Below, in pieces: positions 6,446 through 13,757 of a stretch of DNA of 13,772 nt (position 1 is the first letter of the stretch; every line of letters starts with the position of its first letter). This stretch comes from an uncultured Prevotella sp. (GTDB lineage: Bacteria; Bacteroidota; Bacteroidia; Bacteroidales; Bacteroidaceae). The notes beneath the pieces were generated by a model, which saw only the letters and a program-made list of their open reading frames with translations, was not told the DNA's origin and did no database searches. Position numbers and translations under genes: made by a program. The DNA lies in assembly GCA_934120735.1 (NCBI GenBank), contig CAKOVA010000056.1:1-13772 (forward strand). The letters are read 5' to 3'.

Positions 6446-8032
6446 ATGATACGCAAATTTGATTTCCTCATTATAGGCGGTGGAGTAGCAGGCATGAGCT
6501 TTGCACTGAAAGTTGCCAACAGTGGGAAAGGTAAAGTGGCCTTGGTATGCAAGACTACGCTGGACGAAACCAACACGTCCAAAGCACAAGGAGGCATCGC
6601 CTCGGTGACTAATTTGAAGGTAGACAACTTCGAAAAACACATTGAGGACACGATGATTGCGGGCGACTTCATCTCCGACCGCAAGGCGGTTGAACATGTT
6701 GTGCGCAATGCTCCCAAGGCCATAGACGACTTGGTGAAGTGGGGAGTCAACTTCGACAAAACCCCAGAAGGCCAATTCGACTTGCATCGGGAGGGCGGAC
6801 ACAGCGAATTCAGAATATTACACCACAAGGATGACACGGGCTTTGAGATTCAAAGAGGATTGATGGCTGCCGTGAGATCCAACAAGAACATCACCGTGTT
6901 GGAAAACCATTTTGCGGTAGAAATCATCACCCAGCACCATTTAGGCATTGAGGTGACGCGTAAAACGCCCGACATCGAGTGCTACGGCGCTTACGTCTTG
7001 GATCCCGACACCCATAAGATAGACACCTTCTTGAGCCGCGTCACCTTGATGGCAACAGGCGGAACGGGCGCCGTGTATGCCACCACGTCCAATCCAAACA
7101 TCGCCACAGGCGACGGCATTGCCATGGTTTATCGGGCCAAGGGAACGGTCAAGGACATGGAGTTTGTGCAGTTTCACCCCACGGTACTTTACAATCCGGC
7201 CGAAACTCACCCCGCCTTTCTCATCACCGAGGCCATGAGAGGGTACGGTGGCGTGCTGCGTTTGCCCAATGGTGAGGAGTTTATGCAGAAGTACGACAAA
7301 CGATTGTCACTGGCTCCGCGTGATATTGTGGCCCGCGCCATTGACAGAGAGATGAAGCTACACGGCCTCAATCACGTTTGTTTGGACGTCACTCACAAAG
7401 ATGCGGAGGAGACAAAAAAACACTTTCCGCACATCTATGCCAAGTGTCTCACCATAGGTGTCGACATCACCAAGGAATATATCCCCGTCTGTCCCAGCGC
7501 ACATTACATGTGTGGAGGCATCAAGGTTGACCTCAATGGCGAGAGTTCCATCCACCGGCTCTATGCGGTGGGCGAATGCTCATGCACCGGTTTGCATGGT
7601 GGAAACCGCTTGGCCAGCAACTCACTCATCGAGGCTGTGGTCTATGCCAAGTCGGCTGCCGAACATGCCGTGCGCGTTATCGACGACTATCAGTTCAACG
7701 ATAAGGTGCCAGAATGGAATGATGAAGGTACAATGAGCAACGAAGAGAAGGTGCTCATCGCCCAAGACGAGCGCGAAGTGGGACAAATCATGTCCAACTA
7801 TGTGGGCATCGTGCGGAGCGACCTGCGACTACATCGTGCTTGGAAACGCCTCGATCTGCTCTATGAGGAGACCGAAGAGCTGTTCAAACGCGTCAAAGCC
7901 ACCAGAGATATCTGCGAACTGCGCAACATCATCAACGTGGGTTACCTCATTACACGGCAGGCCATCGAGCGCAAAGAGAGCCGAGGACTGCACTATACGG
8001 TAGACTATCCCAAACATGCCTACGACCTCTAA
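6446..8032 (+). CDS. nadB: L-aspartate oxidase
   Basis: This 528-residue FAD enzyme oxidises L-aspartate to iminoaspartate, the first step of de novo NAD synthesis. The FAD-binding Rossmann motif G-G-G-V-A-G is at residues 11-16. The family signatures follow: S-K-A-Q-G-G-I-A-S at 45-53, H-R-E-G-G-H-S at 114-120, G-G-T-G-A-V-Y at 205-211, Q-F-H-P-T at 242-246, P-R-D-I-V-A-R at 291-297, H-Y-M-C-G-G-I at 353-359 and G-E-C-S-C-T-G-L-H-G-G-N-R-L-A-S-N-S at 376-393. The C-terminal helical domain is present, and the length is normal. The ATG at 6446 lies just before the Rossmann strand, so the start is well fixed. nadA starts 21 bp after the stop. Promoters are supplied by the repeat units upstream. 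Confidence 0.97.
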   Translation: MIRKFDFLIIGGGVAGMSFALKVANSGKGKVALVCKTTLDETNTSKAQGGIASVTNLKVDNFEKHIEDTMIAGDFISDRKAVEHVVRNAPKAIDDLVKWGVNFDKTPEGQFDLHREGGHSEFRILHHKDDTGFEIQRGLMAAVRSNKNITVLENHFAVEIITQHHLGIEVTRKTPDIECYGAYVLDPDTHKIDTFLSRVTLMATGGTGAVYATTSNPNIATGDGIAMVYRAKGTVKDMEFVQFHPTVLYNPAETHPAFLITEAMRGYGGVLRLPNGEEFMQKYDKRLSLAPRDIVARAIDREMKLHGLNHVCLDVTHKDAEETKKHFPHIYAKCLTIGVDITKEYIPVCPSAHYMCGGIKVDLNGESSIHRLYAVGECSCTGLHGGNRLASNSLIEAVVYAKSAAEHAVRVIDDYQFNDKVPEWNDEGTMSNEEKVLIAQDEREVGQIMSNYVGIVRSDLRLHRAWKRLDLLYEETEELFKRVKATRDICELRNIINVGYLITRQAIERKESRGLHYTVDYPKHAYDL

Positions 8033-8053
8033 TAGGCACTTATACAATACATT

Positions 8054-9046
8054 ATGATTAAACAAGAATGGAAGGAAAAAGGCTTTGTCAACGAGCCTAT
8101 CCCAGAAGGAACAGACATCAAGGCTGAGATACGCCAGATGTGCAAAGAGAAGAATGCCATCATCATGGCTCACTATTACACCGAGAGCGACGTTCAAGAC
8201 ATCGCCGACTTCGTGGGAGACAGCTTGGCACTGGCGCAAAAGGCTGCCACCACTGATGCAGAGATTATCGTCATGTGCGGCGTTCACTTCATGGGCGAGA
8301 CCAATAAGATACTCTGTCCCGACAAGAAAGTGCTGGTACCCGACCTCAACGCCTCGTGTTCGCTGGCCGAGAGTTGTCCGGCTGACGAGTTCAAGCAGTT
8401 TGTTGAGGCACATCCCGACCACACCGTGATTAGTTATGTCAACACCACTGCTGCCACAAAGGCCGTCACCGACGTGGTGGTAACCAGCAGCAACGCACGC
8501 CAAATCGTTGAATCATTCCCCAAAGACACCCCGATTATCTTTGGTCCCGACGAGAATTTGGGCGGATACATCAACAGTCTGACCGGTCGTAACATGCTAC
8601 TTTGGAAGGGTGCCTGCCATGTGCACGAGAAGTTTTCGGTGGAAAAGATTCTCCAACTCAAGGCCGAACACCCCGGTGCCAAAATCTTAGCACACCCCGA
8701 ATGCAAAGGGCCGGTGGTTAAATTGGCCGACAAAGTGGGCAGCACGGCGGCCCTGCTGAAGTACAGCATCACCGATGATGCGAAAGAATTTATCGTGGCT
8801 ACCGAGAGCGGCATCCTGCATGAGATGCAGAAATCGGCTCCGCAGAAAACATTTATCCCTGCTCCTCCCAACGATAGCACCTGCGCCTGCAACGAGTGCA
8901 ACTACATGAAGCTCATCAACATGCGCAAGCTATACAACTGTTTGAAGTATGAATGGCCCACCATAGAGGTTCCTGCTGACGTGGCTCAGAAGGCCATTCG
9001 CCCCATCAACCGCATGTTGGAGATATCCAAGAAGTTGGGACTCTGA
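8054..9046 (+). CDS. nadA: Quinolinate synthase
   Basis: NadA uses a [4Fe-4S] cluster to condense iminoaspartate from NadB with dihydroxyacetone phosphate, forming quinolinate. The protein has 330 residues. Signatures are I-I-M-A-H-Y-Y at 36-42, C-G-V-H-F-M-G-E-T at 75-83, G-P-D-E-N-L-G at 164-170 and H-P-E-C-K-G-P at 214-220. By comparison with the E. coli enzyme, I infer that the cluster ligands are Cys102 (S-C-S-L-A), Cys188 (G-A-C-H-V-H) and Cys282 in the C-x-C-x-x-C segment 277-282. It is the second gene of the nadBAC operon, so enzyme and supplier of the unstable intermediate are made together. Confidence 0.97.
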   Translation: MIKQEWKEKGFVNEPIPEGTDIKAEIRQMCKEKNAIIMAHYYTESDVQDIADFVGDSLALAQKAATTDAEIIVMCGVHFMGETNKILCPDKKVLVPDLNASCSLAESCPADEFKQFVEAHPDHTVISYVNTTAATKAVTDVVVTSSNARQIVESFPKDTPIIFGPDENLGGYINSLTGRNMLLWKGACHVHEKFSVEKILQLKAEHPGAKILAHPECKGPVVKLADKVGSTAALLKYSITDDAKEFIVATESGILHEMQKSAPQKTFIPAPPNDSTCACNECNYMKLINMRKLYNCLKYEWPTIEVPADVAQKAIRPINRMLEISKKLGL

Positions 9047-9111
9047 CCGTTTTTCACACGACTATATGCCAGTCAACTCATCATTTTTCATCATCACAAA
9101 ATCAAGAAATC

Positions 9112-9984
9112 ATGCTCTCCGTACAAGAATTGAACGACAAATTATTTGACCTCGCCTTCAGTGAAGATATTGGTGACGGCGATCACACCACGCTGTGCTG
9201 CATCCCCGCCGATGCCATGGGCGAATGTAAGCTACTCATCAAAGAGGAAGGAATATTGGCTGGCGCAGACGTTGCCCAAGAGGTGTTCCATCGTTTTGAT
9301 CCCAACTTGGAGGTCGAGATACACATACCCGATGGTACACACGTCCGCCCGGGCGACATCGTGCTGACGGTAAAAGGACGCGAGCAAAGCCTTTTGCAGA
9401 CCGAGCGATTGGTGCTGAACATCCTGCAACGCATGAGTGGCATCGCCACCATGACGCACCGCTACCAGCAAGCCTTGATTGAGGCTGGCACAAAGACACG
9501 CGTGCTGGACACAAGAAAAACCACACCGGGCATGCGCATGCTCGAGAAAGAGGCAGTGAAGATAGGCGGGGGCATGAATCATCGCATCGGATTGTTCGAC
9601 ATGATTCTGCTCAAAGACAACCATATCGACTTCTGCGGGGGCGTTCGCAACGCCATCTCGCGCGCCAAGAAGTATTGCAAGGAGCATGGCAAGAACCTGA
9701 AAATAGAGTGTGAGGTGCGCAATTTCAAAGAGTTGGACGAGGCATTGGCCGAGGGATGCGACCGCATCATGTTCGACAACTTCACGCCCGAGCAGACCCG
9801 CCAGGCCGTAGAAAAGGTCAATGGACGCTGCGAAACCGAATCGAGTGGCGGCATCACGTTCGACACCATGATTCCATACGCCAAAGCGGGGGTTGACTTT
9901 ATCTCCTTTGGCGCGCTCACCCACAGCGTGAAGGGACTGGACATGAGTCTGAAAGCAGCGGGAAGTGACAAGCTCAAAATCTAA
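9112..9984 (+). CDS. nadC: Nicotinate-nucleotide pyrophosphorylase (quinolinate phosphoribosyltransferase)
   Basis: NadC combines quinolinate with phosphoribosyl pyrophosphate and releases CO2, giving nicotinate mononucleotide. The 290-residue protein has the expected motifs: T-R-K-T-T-P-G at 134-140, G-G-G-M-N-H-R at 152-158, L-K-D-N-H at 167-171, M-F-D-N-F at 220-224, E-S-S-G-G-I at 243-248 and F-G-A-L-T-H-S at 266-272. These form the phosphate- and substrate-binding loops of the family. It follows nadA after 65 bp and ends the operon. The later steps to NAD are not encoded in this window. Confidence 0.97.
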   Translation: MLSVQELNDKLFDLAFSEDIGDGDHTTLCCIPADAMGECKLLIKEEGILAGADVAQEVFHRFDPNLEVEIHIPDGTHVRPGDIVLTVKGREQSLLQTERLVLNILQRMSGIATMTHRYQQALIEAGTKTRVLDTRKTTPGMRMLEKEAVKIGGGMNHRIGLFDMILLKDNHIDFCGGVRNAISRAKKYCKEHGKNLKIECEVRNFKELDEALAEGCDRIMFDNFTPEQTRQAVEKVNGRCETESSGGITFDTMIPYAKAGVDFISFGALTHSVKGLDMSLKAAGSDKLKI

Positions 9985-10071
9985 CAAAACAAACTTGAAG
10001 CACCTGCCTCAGCAGATTTTAAGCTAAATTTTTGAATCTAAAAACACAGGCGAAAGCTGAGGGTTTTCGCT

Positions 10072-10181
10072 GTTATTGAAATCAAATAACAAAGTTGTCG
10101 AAATCAAATGACAAAGTTGTCGAAATCAAATGACAAAGTTGTCGAAATCAAACGACAAAGCTGTAGAAATCAAAGGTCGAA
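10072..10181. repeat. Tandem array of five 22-bp units
   Basis: Five consecutive 22-bp units start at 10072, 10094, 10116, 10138 and 10160. Units 2 and 3 are identical, unit 4 differs by one base, and units 1 and 5 are diverged. The shared core is GAAATCAAA. Most units carry TTGTC and GACAA as a 5-bp dyad around the core. The period is not a multiple of three, so it is not coding. It lies 87 bp after the nadC stop. The last unit's GAAATCAAAGG (10166-10176) is also complementary to 10205-10215. Confidence 0.85.
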
Positions 10182-10253
10182 ACTGGTAGCATCAATAACC
10201 ATTCCCTTTGATTTCCAATCTCAATCACTTTGGCATCCAATCTGCATGCTTTT

Positions 10254-10304
10254 GCCTTTCAAAGTCAATGACTTTTCCACTCAATGTCATTGACTTTGAA
10301 AGGC
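10254..10304. terminator. Perfect 19-bp stem hairpin, probable bidirectional terminator
   Basis: Arms 10254-10272 and 10286-10304 are exact reverse complements around a 13-nt loop. TTTT precedes the left arm, and a T-rich stretch (TTATCTTAATCTTTT) follows the right arm. It lies between the convergent nadC and CDF genes, which suits a two-way terminator for both. Confidence 0.75.
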
Positions 10305-10344
10305 TTATCTTAATCTTTTGATTTACAATTCATTACACACGCAT

Positions 10345-11313
10345 TCAAGACTGTGTTGACGTGCGGCTGTGCTGGTTCATTTCTTTCGGACTCACATAAC
10401 AGCCATTCACCTTCAAAGGCTCCAGATGCAAGGCGATGTGCGTATGCTCACCGAACTGCTCGCGCAACCTTTTTTCGATGCGGGTGGCCTTCTCATGCGC
10501 CTCATAGAGCGACATCTCGCCCGGCATTCGCACGTGCATCTCAATGGCTATCTTGTTGCCAAGGCGTCGCGTGCGCAGGTTGTGGATGTCAGCAACGCCA
10601 TCCTCTTCGGCCGCCAGTGCCACTATCTGGGCCTCAACGTCTTTGGGCAAACTACTCTCCAACAGTTCATTGGTGGCCTGAACAATCAGTCCATAGGCCG
10701 CTTTCAAGATGAAGAAACTCACGATGATGGCTGCCAGCGGGTCCAGTACCGCCCACTGCGCACCCAAGAGAATAGCGCCACCAATACCGAAGGCCGTTCC
10801 GATGGACGACAGGGCATCCGACCGATGGTGCCAGGCATTGGCCCGCACGGCCTGGGAGCCCACCTCGCGCCCCACCTTTTCGGTGAACCGATAGGCCCAC
10901 TCCTTCAGCGCGATGCTCACGATGGCCGCAATGAAGGCTATCATCCCTGGCGACTTCAGCTGCTCACCGTTAACGACAGCCCACGTTTTGGTTAAGCCGT
11001 TGTAGCAAATCATCGCCCCCACGCCCATCAAGGCAATTCCGATGAGGGCGGTAGCCAGCGTCTCGTATTTGCCATGCCCATAGTCGTGGTCCTCGTCTTG
11101 CGGCTTGTTGCCGAGCTTAACGAACAGCAACACCACGATGTCGGTCATGAAGTCAGACAGCGAGTGCACGGCATCAGCTATCATGGCAGCCGATCCGCCT
11201 AAGATTCCAGCCGTGAACTTGAGCGCCAGCAACACAGCATTGATGATACTGCCGGCAATGGTGACACGGTATATGGACTGTTCTCGCTGACGGTCGGATT
11301 CGGATTTTTCCAT
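10345..11313 (-). CDS. Cation diffusion facilitator family metal exporter, zinc type
   Basis: This 322-residue membrane protein is a proton-coupled exporter of divalent metals. The predicted membrane core carries the transport-site motifs H-S-L-S-D at residues 50-54 (helix 2) and H-H-R-S-D at 162-166 (helix 5). It also has D-Y-G-H-G-K-Y-E at 77-84 after helix 2 and a cytoplasmic C-terminal domain from about 215 with H-N-L-R-T at 244-248. The His/Asp pairs in both helices resemble zinc-type CDF proteins more than the Asp/Asp helix-2 pair of FieF, so zinc is the inferred substrate. The ATG at 11313 is chosen because the longer frame begins with TTG at 11346 inside the promoter -7 box. The gene is a single unit convergent with the nad operon. 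Confidence 0.93.
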   Translation of the reverse strand: MEKSESDRQREQSIYRVTIAGSIINAVLLALKFTAGILGGSAAMIADAVHSLSDFMTDIVVLLFVKLGNKPQDEDHDYGHGKYETLATALIGIALMGVGAMICYNGLTKTWAVVNGEQLKSPGMIAFIAAIVSIALKEWAYRFTEKVGREVGSQAVRANAWHHRSDALSSIGTAFGIGGAILLGAQWAVLDPLAAIIVSFFILKAAYGLIVQATNELLESSLPKDVEAQIVALAAEEDGVADIHNLRTRRLGNKIAIEMHVRMPGEMSLYEAHEKATRIEKRLREQFGEHTHIALHLEPLKVNGCYVSPKEMNQHSRTSTQS

Positions 11314-11343
11314 CAATGTTTTGAGATTAAAGGGTTGCACCTG

Positions 11344-11351
11344 CAAATATA
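11344..11351 (-). promoter_or_regulatory. -7 box of the CDF exporter gene
   Basis: The minus strand reads TATATTTG followed by CAG, a clear TAnnTTTG match. Transcription would start about 24 nt before the ATG at 11313. This excludes the upstream TTG as a start codon. An 8-bp palindrome, GTGTACAC (11373-11380), lies near the -33 position and could be an operator. Confidence 0.55.
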
Positions 11352-11392
11352 GTGATTTTTTAACTACACGCTGTGTACACCTTTAGAATATC

Positions 11393-11594
11393 TGCAGGGT
11401 GGTTCTATAAATTACCACCGTAAAGTTTTTTTTCATGTCAGTCTTTTTACGTTTTGTCATCTTGTGGCCTCTTTTTGGTTCAATTTATTTGTTCGTTCAG
11501 TCGTATAGCTCGCTATACTCCTTCACTCACAAACAAATTGACCACAAAAATAGTCTCACAATCTGTCAAAGCTAATTTATAGAACCACCCTGCA
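11393..11594. mobile_element. MITE-like palindromic element with perfect 22-bp terminal inverted repeats
   Basis: The ends 11393-11414 and 11573-11594 are exact reverse complements (outer bases TGCAGGGTGG). The 202-bp element has no coding capacity. Its centre is another dyad, GTATAGC-TC-GCTATAC (about 11502-11517). Imperfect arms outside that (GGTTCAATTTATTTG against CAAACAAATTGACC) let most of the middle fold on itself. The structure fits a non-autonomous miniature transposable element. I could not see a convincing target-site duplication. It sits between the CDF promoter and the BspA-like promoter, which are divergent. Confidence 0.7.
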
Positions 11595-11650
11595 AAATAA
11601 CATGACGCTCAATCCCATTTTCTAATGTTGGTGGCGGTTCACTCGCTTGA

Positions 11651-11664
11651 AACGATTAATCGTT
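11651..11664. promoter_or_regulatory. 14-bp palindrome upstream of the BspA-like gene promoter
   Basis: AACGATTAATCGTT is self-complementary and is flanked by TTGA on the left and CAA on the right, extending the symmetry imperfectly. It ends 22 bp before the -33 TTG at 11686, a typical activator-binding position. The function is inferred only from symmetry and position. Confidence 0.35.
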
Positions 11665-11685
11665 CAATTTTTATTGGGTCAACCG

Positions 11686-11715
11686 TTGTTTTTCCGGTTT
11701 TTATATTTAATTTTG
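11686..11715 (+). promoter_or_regulatory. Promoter of the BspA-like gene
   Basis: TTG (11686-11688), a 19-bp spacer and TAATTTTG (11708-11715) match the Bacteroidota -33/-7 pattern. Transcription would begin near 11722, leaving an unusually long leader of about 190 nt before the signal-peptide start codon at 11910. Confidence 0.55.
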
Positions 11716-11724
11716 TGTTCGTAT

Positions 11725-11762
11725 TCACCTTTTGCGACACGCAACCGATATCGTTAAGGTGA
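11725..11762 (+). promoter_or_regulatory. Possible folded element at the start of the BspA-like leader
   Basis: TCACCTT (11725-11731) pairs with AAGGTGA (11756-11762) and encloses a TTGCG/CGCAA stem (11732-11736 with 11740-11744) and the 8-bp self-complementary CGATATCG (11746-11753). It begins within a few bases of the predicted transcript start. It matches no riboswitch family I know. A structural role is inferred only from the pairing. Confidence 0.3.
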
Positions 11763-11796
11763 GATTTCCGATGCAGGAACATCATCTGTTCATGAA

Positions 11797-11880
11797 ATGA
11801 TGAATGTGTACTGCAATCCGCAATTGATAGCTATTCACGGTCACGAGTTTGCCCCCTTGGGAAACAAGACGGACAAATGA
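11797..11880 (+). CDS. Possible 27-codon leader frame or gene remnant before the BspA-like gene
   Basis: An ATG at 11797 opens a frame encoding MMNVYCNPQLIAIHGHEF and continuing to a TGA at 11878-11880. The frame is open upstream to 11758, so it might instead be the tail of a lost gene. Its stop overlaps an ATG at 11877 (ATGA) that is in frame with the BspA-like gene, a layout that can couple translation. I do not recognise the peptide. It may be chance. Confidence 0.2.
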   Translation: MMNVYCNPQLIAIHGHEFAPLGNKTDK

Positions 11881-11909
11881 CCTCTTTCTATTCATTCAAA
11901 ACCATCATC

Positions 11910-13688
11910 ATGAGAAATCATCTACTTTCACTCCTCGTCGCCCTTTTGGCGGTCATGGGTAGCCTTCCAGTGGCAGCACAAGAGGCTTATGCCGTATTAA
12001 CAGCTGATGGGACGCTCACTTTCTATTATGACAATCAGCGCGCCACCCGTCAGAATTATGAGCACATCTACGATATGCCCAAACCTGGGAACGAACCTGC
12101 TTGGGCAGGGCATTGGTCTCCTTCTCAAGAAGATATTAAGCACGTTGTGTTCGACGCCTCCTTTTCTGGGTACCACCCTACCAGCACCGGATCTTGGTTC
12201 GCACATTCCATCAATTTGCAGGATATCGACGGCATACGGAATCTTAACACCGAAAATGTCACCAATATGAGTTGGATGTTCTCTGACTGCAAGGCATTAA
12301 CATCGCTCGATCTGAGCAAATTCAACACCCAAAACGTCGCCTACATGTGGGGCATGTTCTCTGGCTGCGAGGCATTGACATCGCTCGATGTGAGCAAAAT
12401 CAATACCGAAAAAGTCACCGACATGAGCGGCATGTTCTCTGGCTGCAAGGCATTGACATCGCTCGATGTGAGCAGCTTTAATACCGAAAAGGTCACCAGC
12501 ATGAGTGAAATGTTCCGTGACTGCAAGGCATTGACATCGCTCAATCTGAGCAACATCAACACCCAAAACGTCACTGACATGAGTTGGATGTTCTCTGGCT
12601 GCGAGGCATTGACGATGCTCGATGTAAGCAAAATCAATACCGAAAAAGTCACCGACATGAGCGGCATGTTCTCTGGCTGCGAGGCATTGACATCGCTCGA
12701 TGTGAGCAACTTCAATACCCAAAACGTCACCAGAATGAGCAGCATGTTCTATGACTGCGAAGCATTGACATCGCTCGATGTGAGCAGATTCAATACCCAA
12801 AAAGTCACCAGCATGAGCGGCATGTTCTCTGGCTGCGAGGCATTGACATCGCTCGATGTAAGTAACTTCAATACCGAAAACGCCACCTACATGGGCCACA
12901 TGTTCTATGGTTGCTGGAGTTTGACATCGCTCGACCTGAGCAAGTTCAACACCCAACATGTCACCGACATGGGCGCCATGTTCTGTGGCTGCCAAGCATT
13001 GACATCGCTCGACCTGAGCAACTTCAATACCCAAAAAGTCACTGATATGAGCAACATGTTCTATGGCTGCGAGACATTGACATCGCTCGATGTGAGCAAC
13101 TTCAATACCCAAAAAGTCACTGATATGAGCAACATGTTCTATGGCTGCGAGACATTGACATCGCTCGATGTGAGCAAGTTCAATACAAAAAACGTCACCA
13201 AGATGTGGAGCATGTTCCGAAACTGCAAGGCATTGACATCGCTCGACCTGAGCAACTTCAACACCAAAAACGTCACCAGCATGGGCAATATGTTCTATGT
13301 CTGCCAAGCATTGACATCGCTCGATGTAAGTAACTTCAATACCAAAAACGTCACTGACATGTGGTACATGTTCGCTGACTGCACTTCCCTAACCACTATT
13401 TACTGCAACAGTAACTGGAAGGTTCATTACAAGATTAATGATAGTTCTATGTTTTATAACTGTATGCAACTGAAAGGTACCAACACTGCGTACAACCCAT
13501 ACGAAACCGGCATTGAGATGGCTAACCCAACCACGGGTTACTTCACAAGCAAGACCACTGGTATTGACAACGTGGAGACTGCCAACCGGGCAGGCGATGG
13601 CAAAGCATACGACCTTAGCGGCCGTCGTGTGAACGAGAGCTACAAAGGCATCGTTATTAAGAACGGAAAGAAATATATTCAGAAATAG
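11910..13688 (+). CDS. Secreted BspA-like leucine-rich repeat protein (DUF285 repeats)
   Basis: This 592-residue protein is predicted to be exported and displayed or released. Residues 1-23 form a signal peptide: M-R-N-H, a Leu/Val-rich core, then V-A-A before Q-E. There is no lipobox cysteine. Residues 116-479 are fourteen exact 26-residue repeats of the form N-V-T-x-M-x-x-M-F-x-x-C-x-A-L-T-S-L-D-V-S-x-F-N-T, followed by a degenerate fifteenth. This is the DUF285/BspA pattern; BspA proteins of oral Bacteroidota bind host matrix proteins and cells. The C-terminus (Y-D-L-S-G-R-R-V, then K-G-I-V-I-K-N-G-K-K) resembles tails common on Prevotella secreted proteins, perhaps a sorting signal. The ATG at 11910 is chosen because the signal peptide starts there; an in-frame ATG at 11877 would add eleven residues. 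The binding partner is unknown. Confidence 0.93.
   Translation: MRNHLLSLLVALLAVMGSLPVAAQEAYAVLTADGTLTFYYDNQRATRQNYEHIYDMPKPGNEPAWAGHWSPSQEDIKHVVFDASFSGYHPTSTGSWFAHSINLQDIDGIRNLNTENVTNMSWMFSDCKALTSLDLSKFNTQNVAYMWGMFSGCEALTSLDVSKINTEKVTDMSGMFSGCKALTSLDVSSFNTEKVTSMSEMFRDCKALTSLNLSNINTQNVTDMSWMFSGCEALTMLDVSKINTEKVTDMSGMFSGCEALTSLDVSNFNTQNVTRMSSMFYDCEALTSLDVSRFNTQKVTSMSGMFSGCEALTSLDVSNFNTENATYMGHMFYGCWSLTSLDLSKFNTQHVTDMGAMFCGCQALTSLDLSNFNTQKVTDMSNMFYGCETLTSLDVSNFNTQKVTDMSNMFYGCETLTSLDVSKFNTKNVTKMWSMFRNCKALTSLDLSNFNTKNVTSMGNMFYVCQALTSLDVSNFNTKNVTDMWYMFADCTSLTTIYCNSNWKVHYKINDSSMFYNCMQLKGTNTAYNPYETGIEMANPTTGYFTSKTTGIDNVETANRAGDGKAYDLSGRRVNESYKGIVIKNGKKYIQK
12255..13346 (+). repeat. Fourteen 78-bp in-frame coding repeats
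   Basis: The repeats run without a single insertion or deletion, each encoding 26 residues. The segment ACATCGCTCGA recurs nearly unchanged. Repeats 11 and 12 (13035-13190) differ at only 3 of 78 bases, which points to a recent duplication or gene conversion. The array can change length by recombination while keeping frame. Confidence 0.9.
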
Positions 13689-13708
13689 AAGTTCCATCCC
13701 AACCTAAC

Positions 13709-13757
13709 AAAACACTCCACTCCACCCTCCTATAGGAGAGACGGAGTGGAGTGTTTT
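13709..13757 (+). terminator. Intrinsic terminator of the BspA-like gene
   Basis: AAAACACTCCACTCC (13709-13723) pairs perfectly with 13743-13757. An inner 12-bp dyad, CTCCTATAGGAG, continues the stem, and the right arm ends in TTTT. It lies 20 bp after the stop codon and, given the A-run on the left arm, may also work for a gene arriving from the right. Confidence 0.8.

Noticed and set aside
10072..10181. CRISPR array
   Set aside because: The 22-bp units abut without spacers, and no cas gene is present.
10108..10293. 61-codon frame across the 22-bp array
   Set aside because: The 22-bp period breaks frame between units, and the frame runs into the hairpin region. There is no ribosome-site or family support.
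11314..11346. TTG start adding 11 residues to the CDF exporter
   Set aside because: The TTG is part of the TATATTTG -7 box, so it would not be in the transcript.
12297..13307. Long open frame on the minus strand through the BspA repeats (336 codons)
   Set aside because: The 78-bp period is a multiple of three, so any stop-free antisense frame in one repeat stays open in all. The peptide is a mirror artefact of the repeats.
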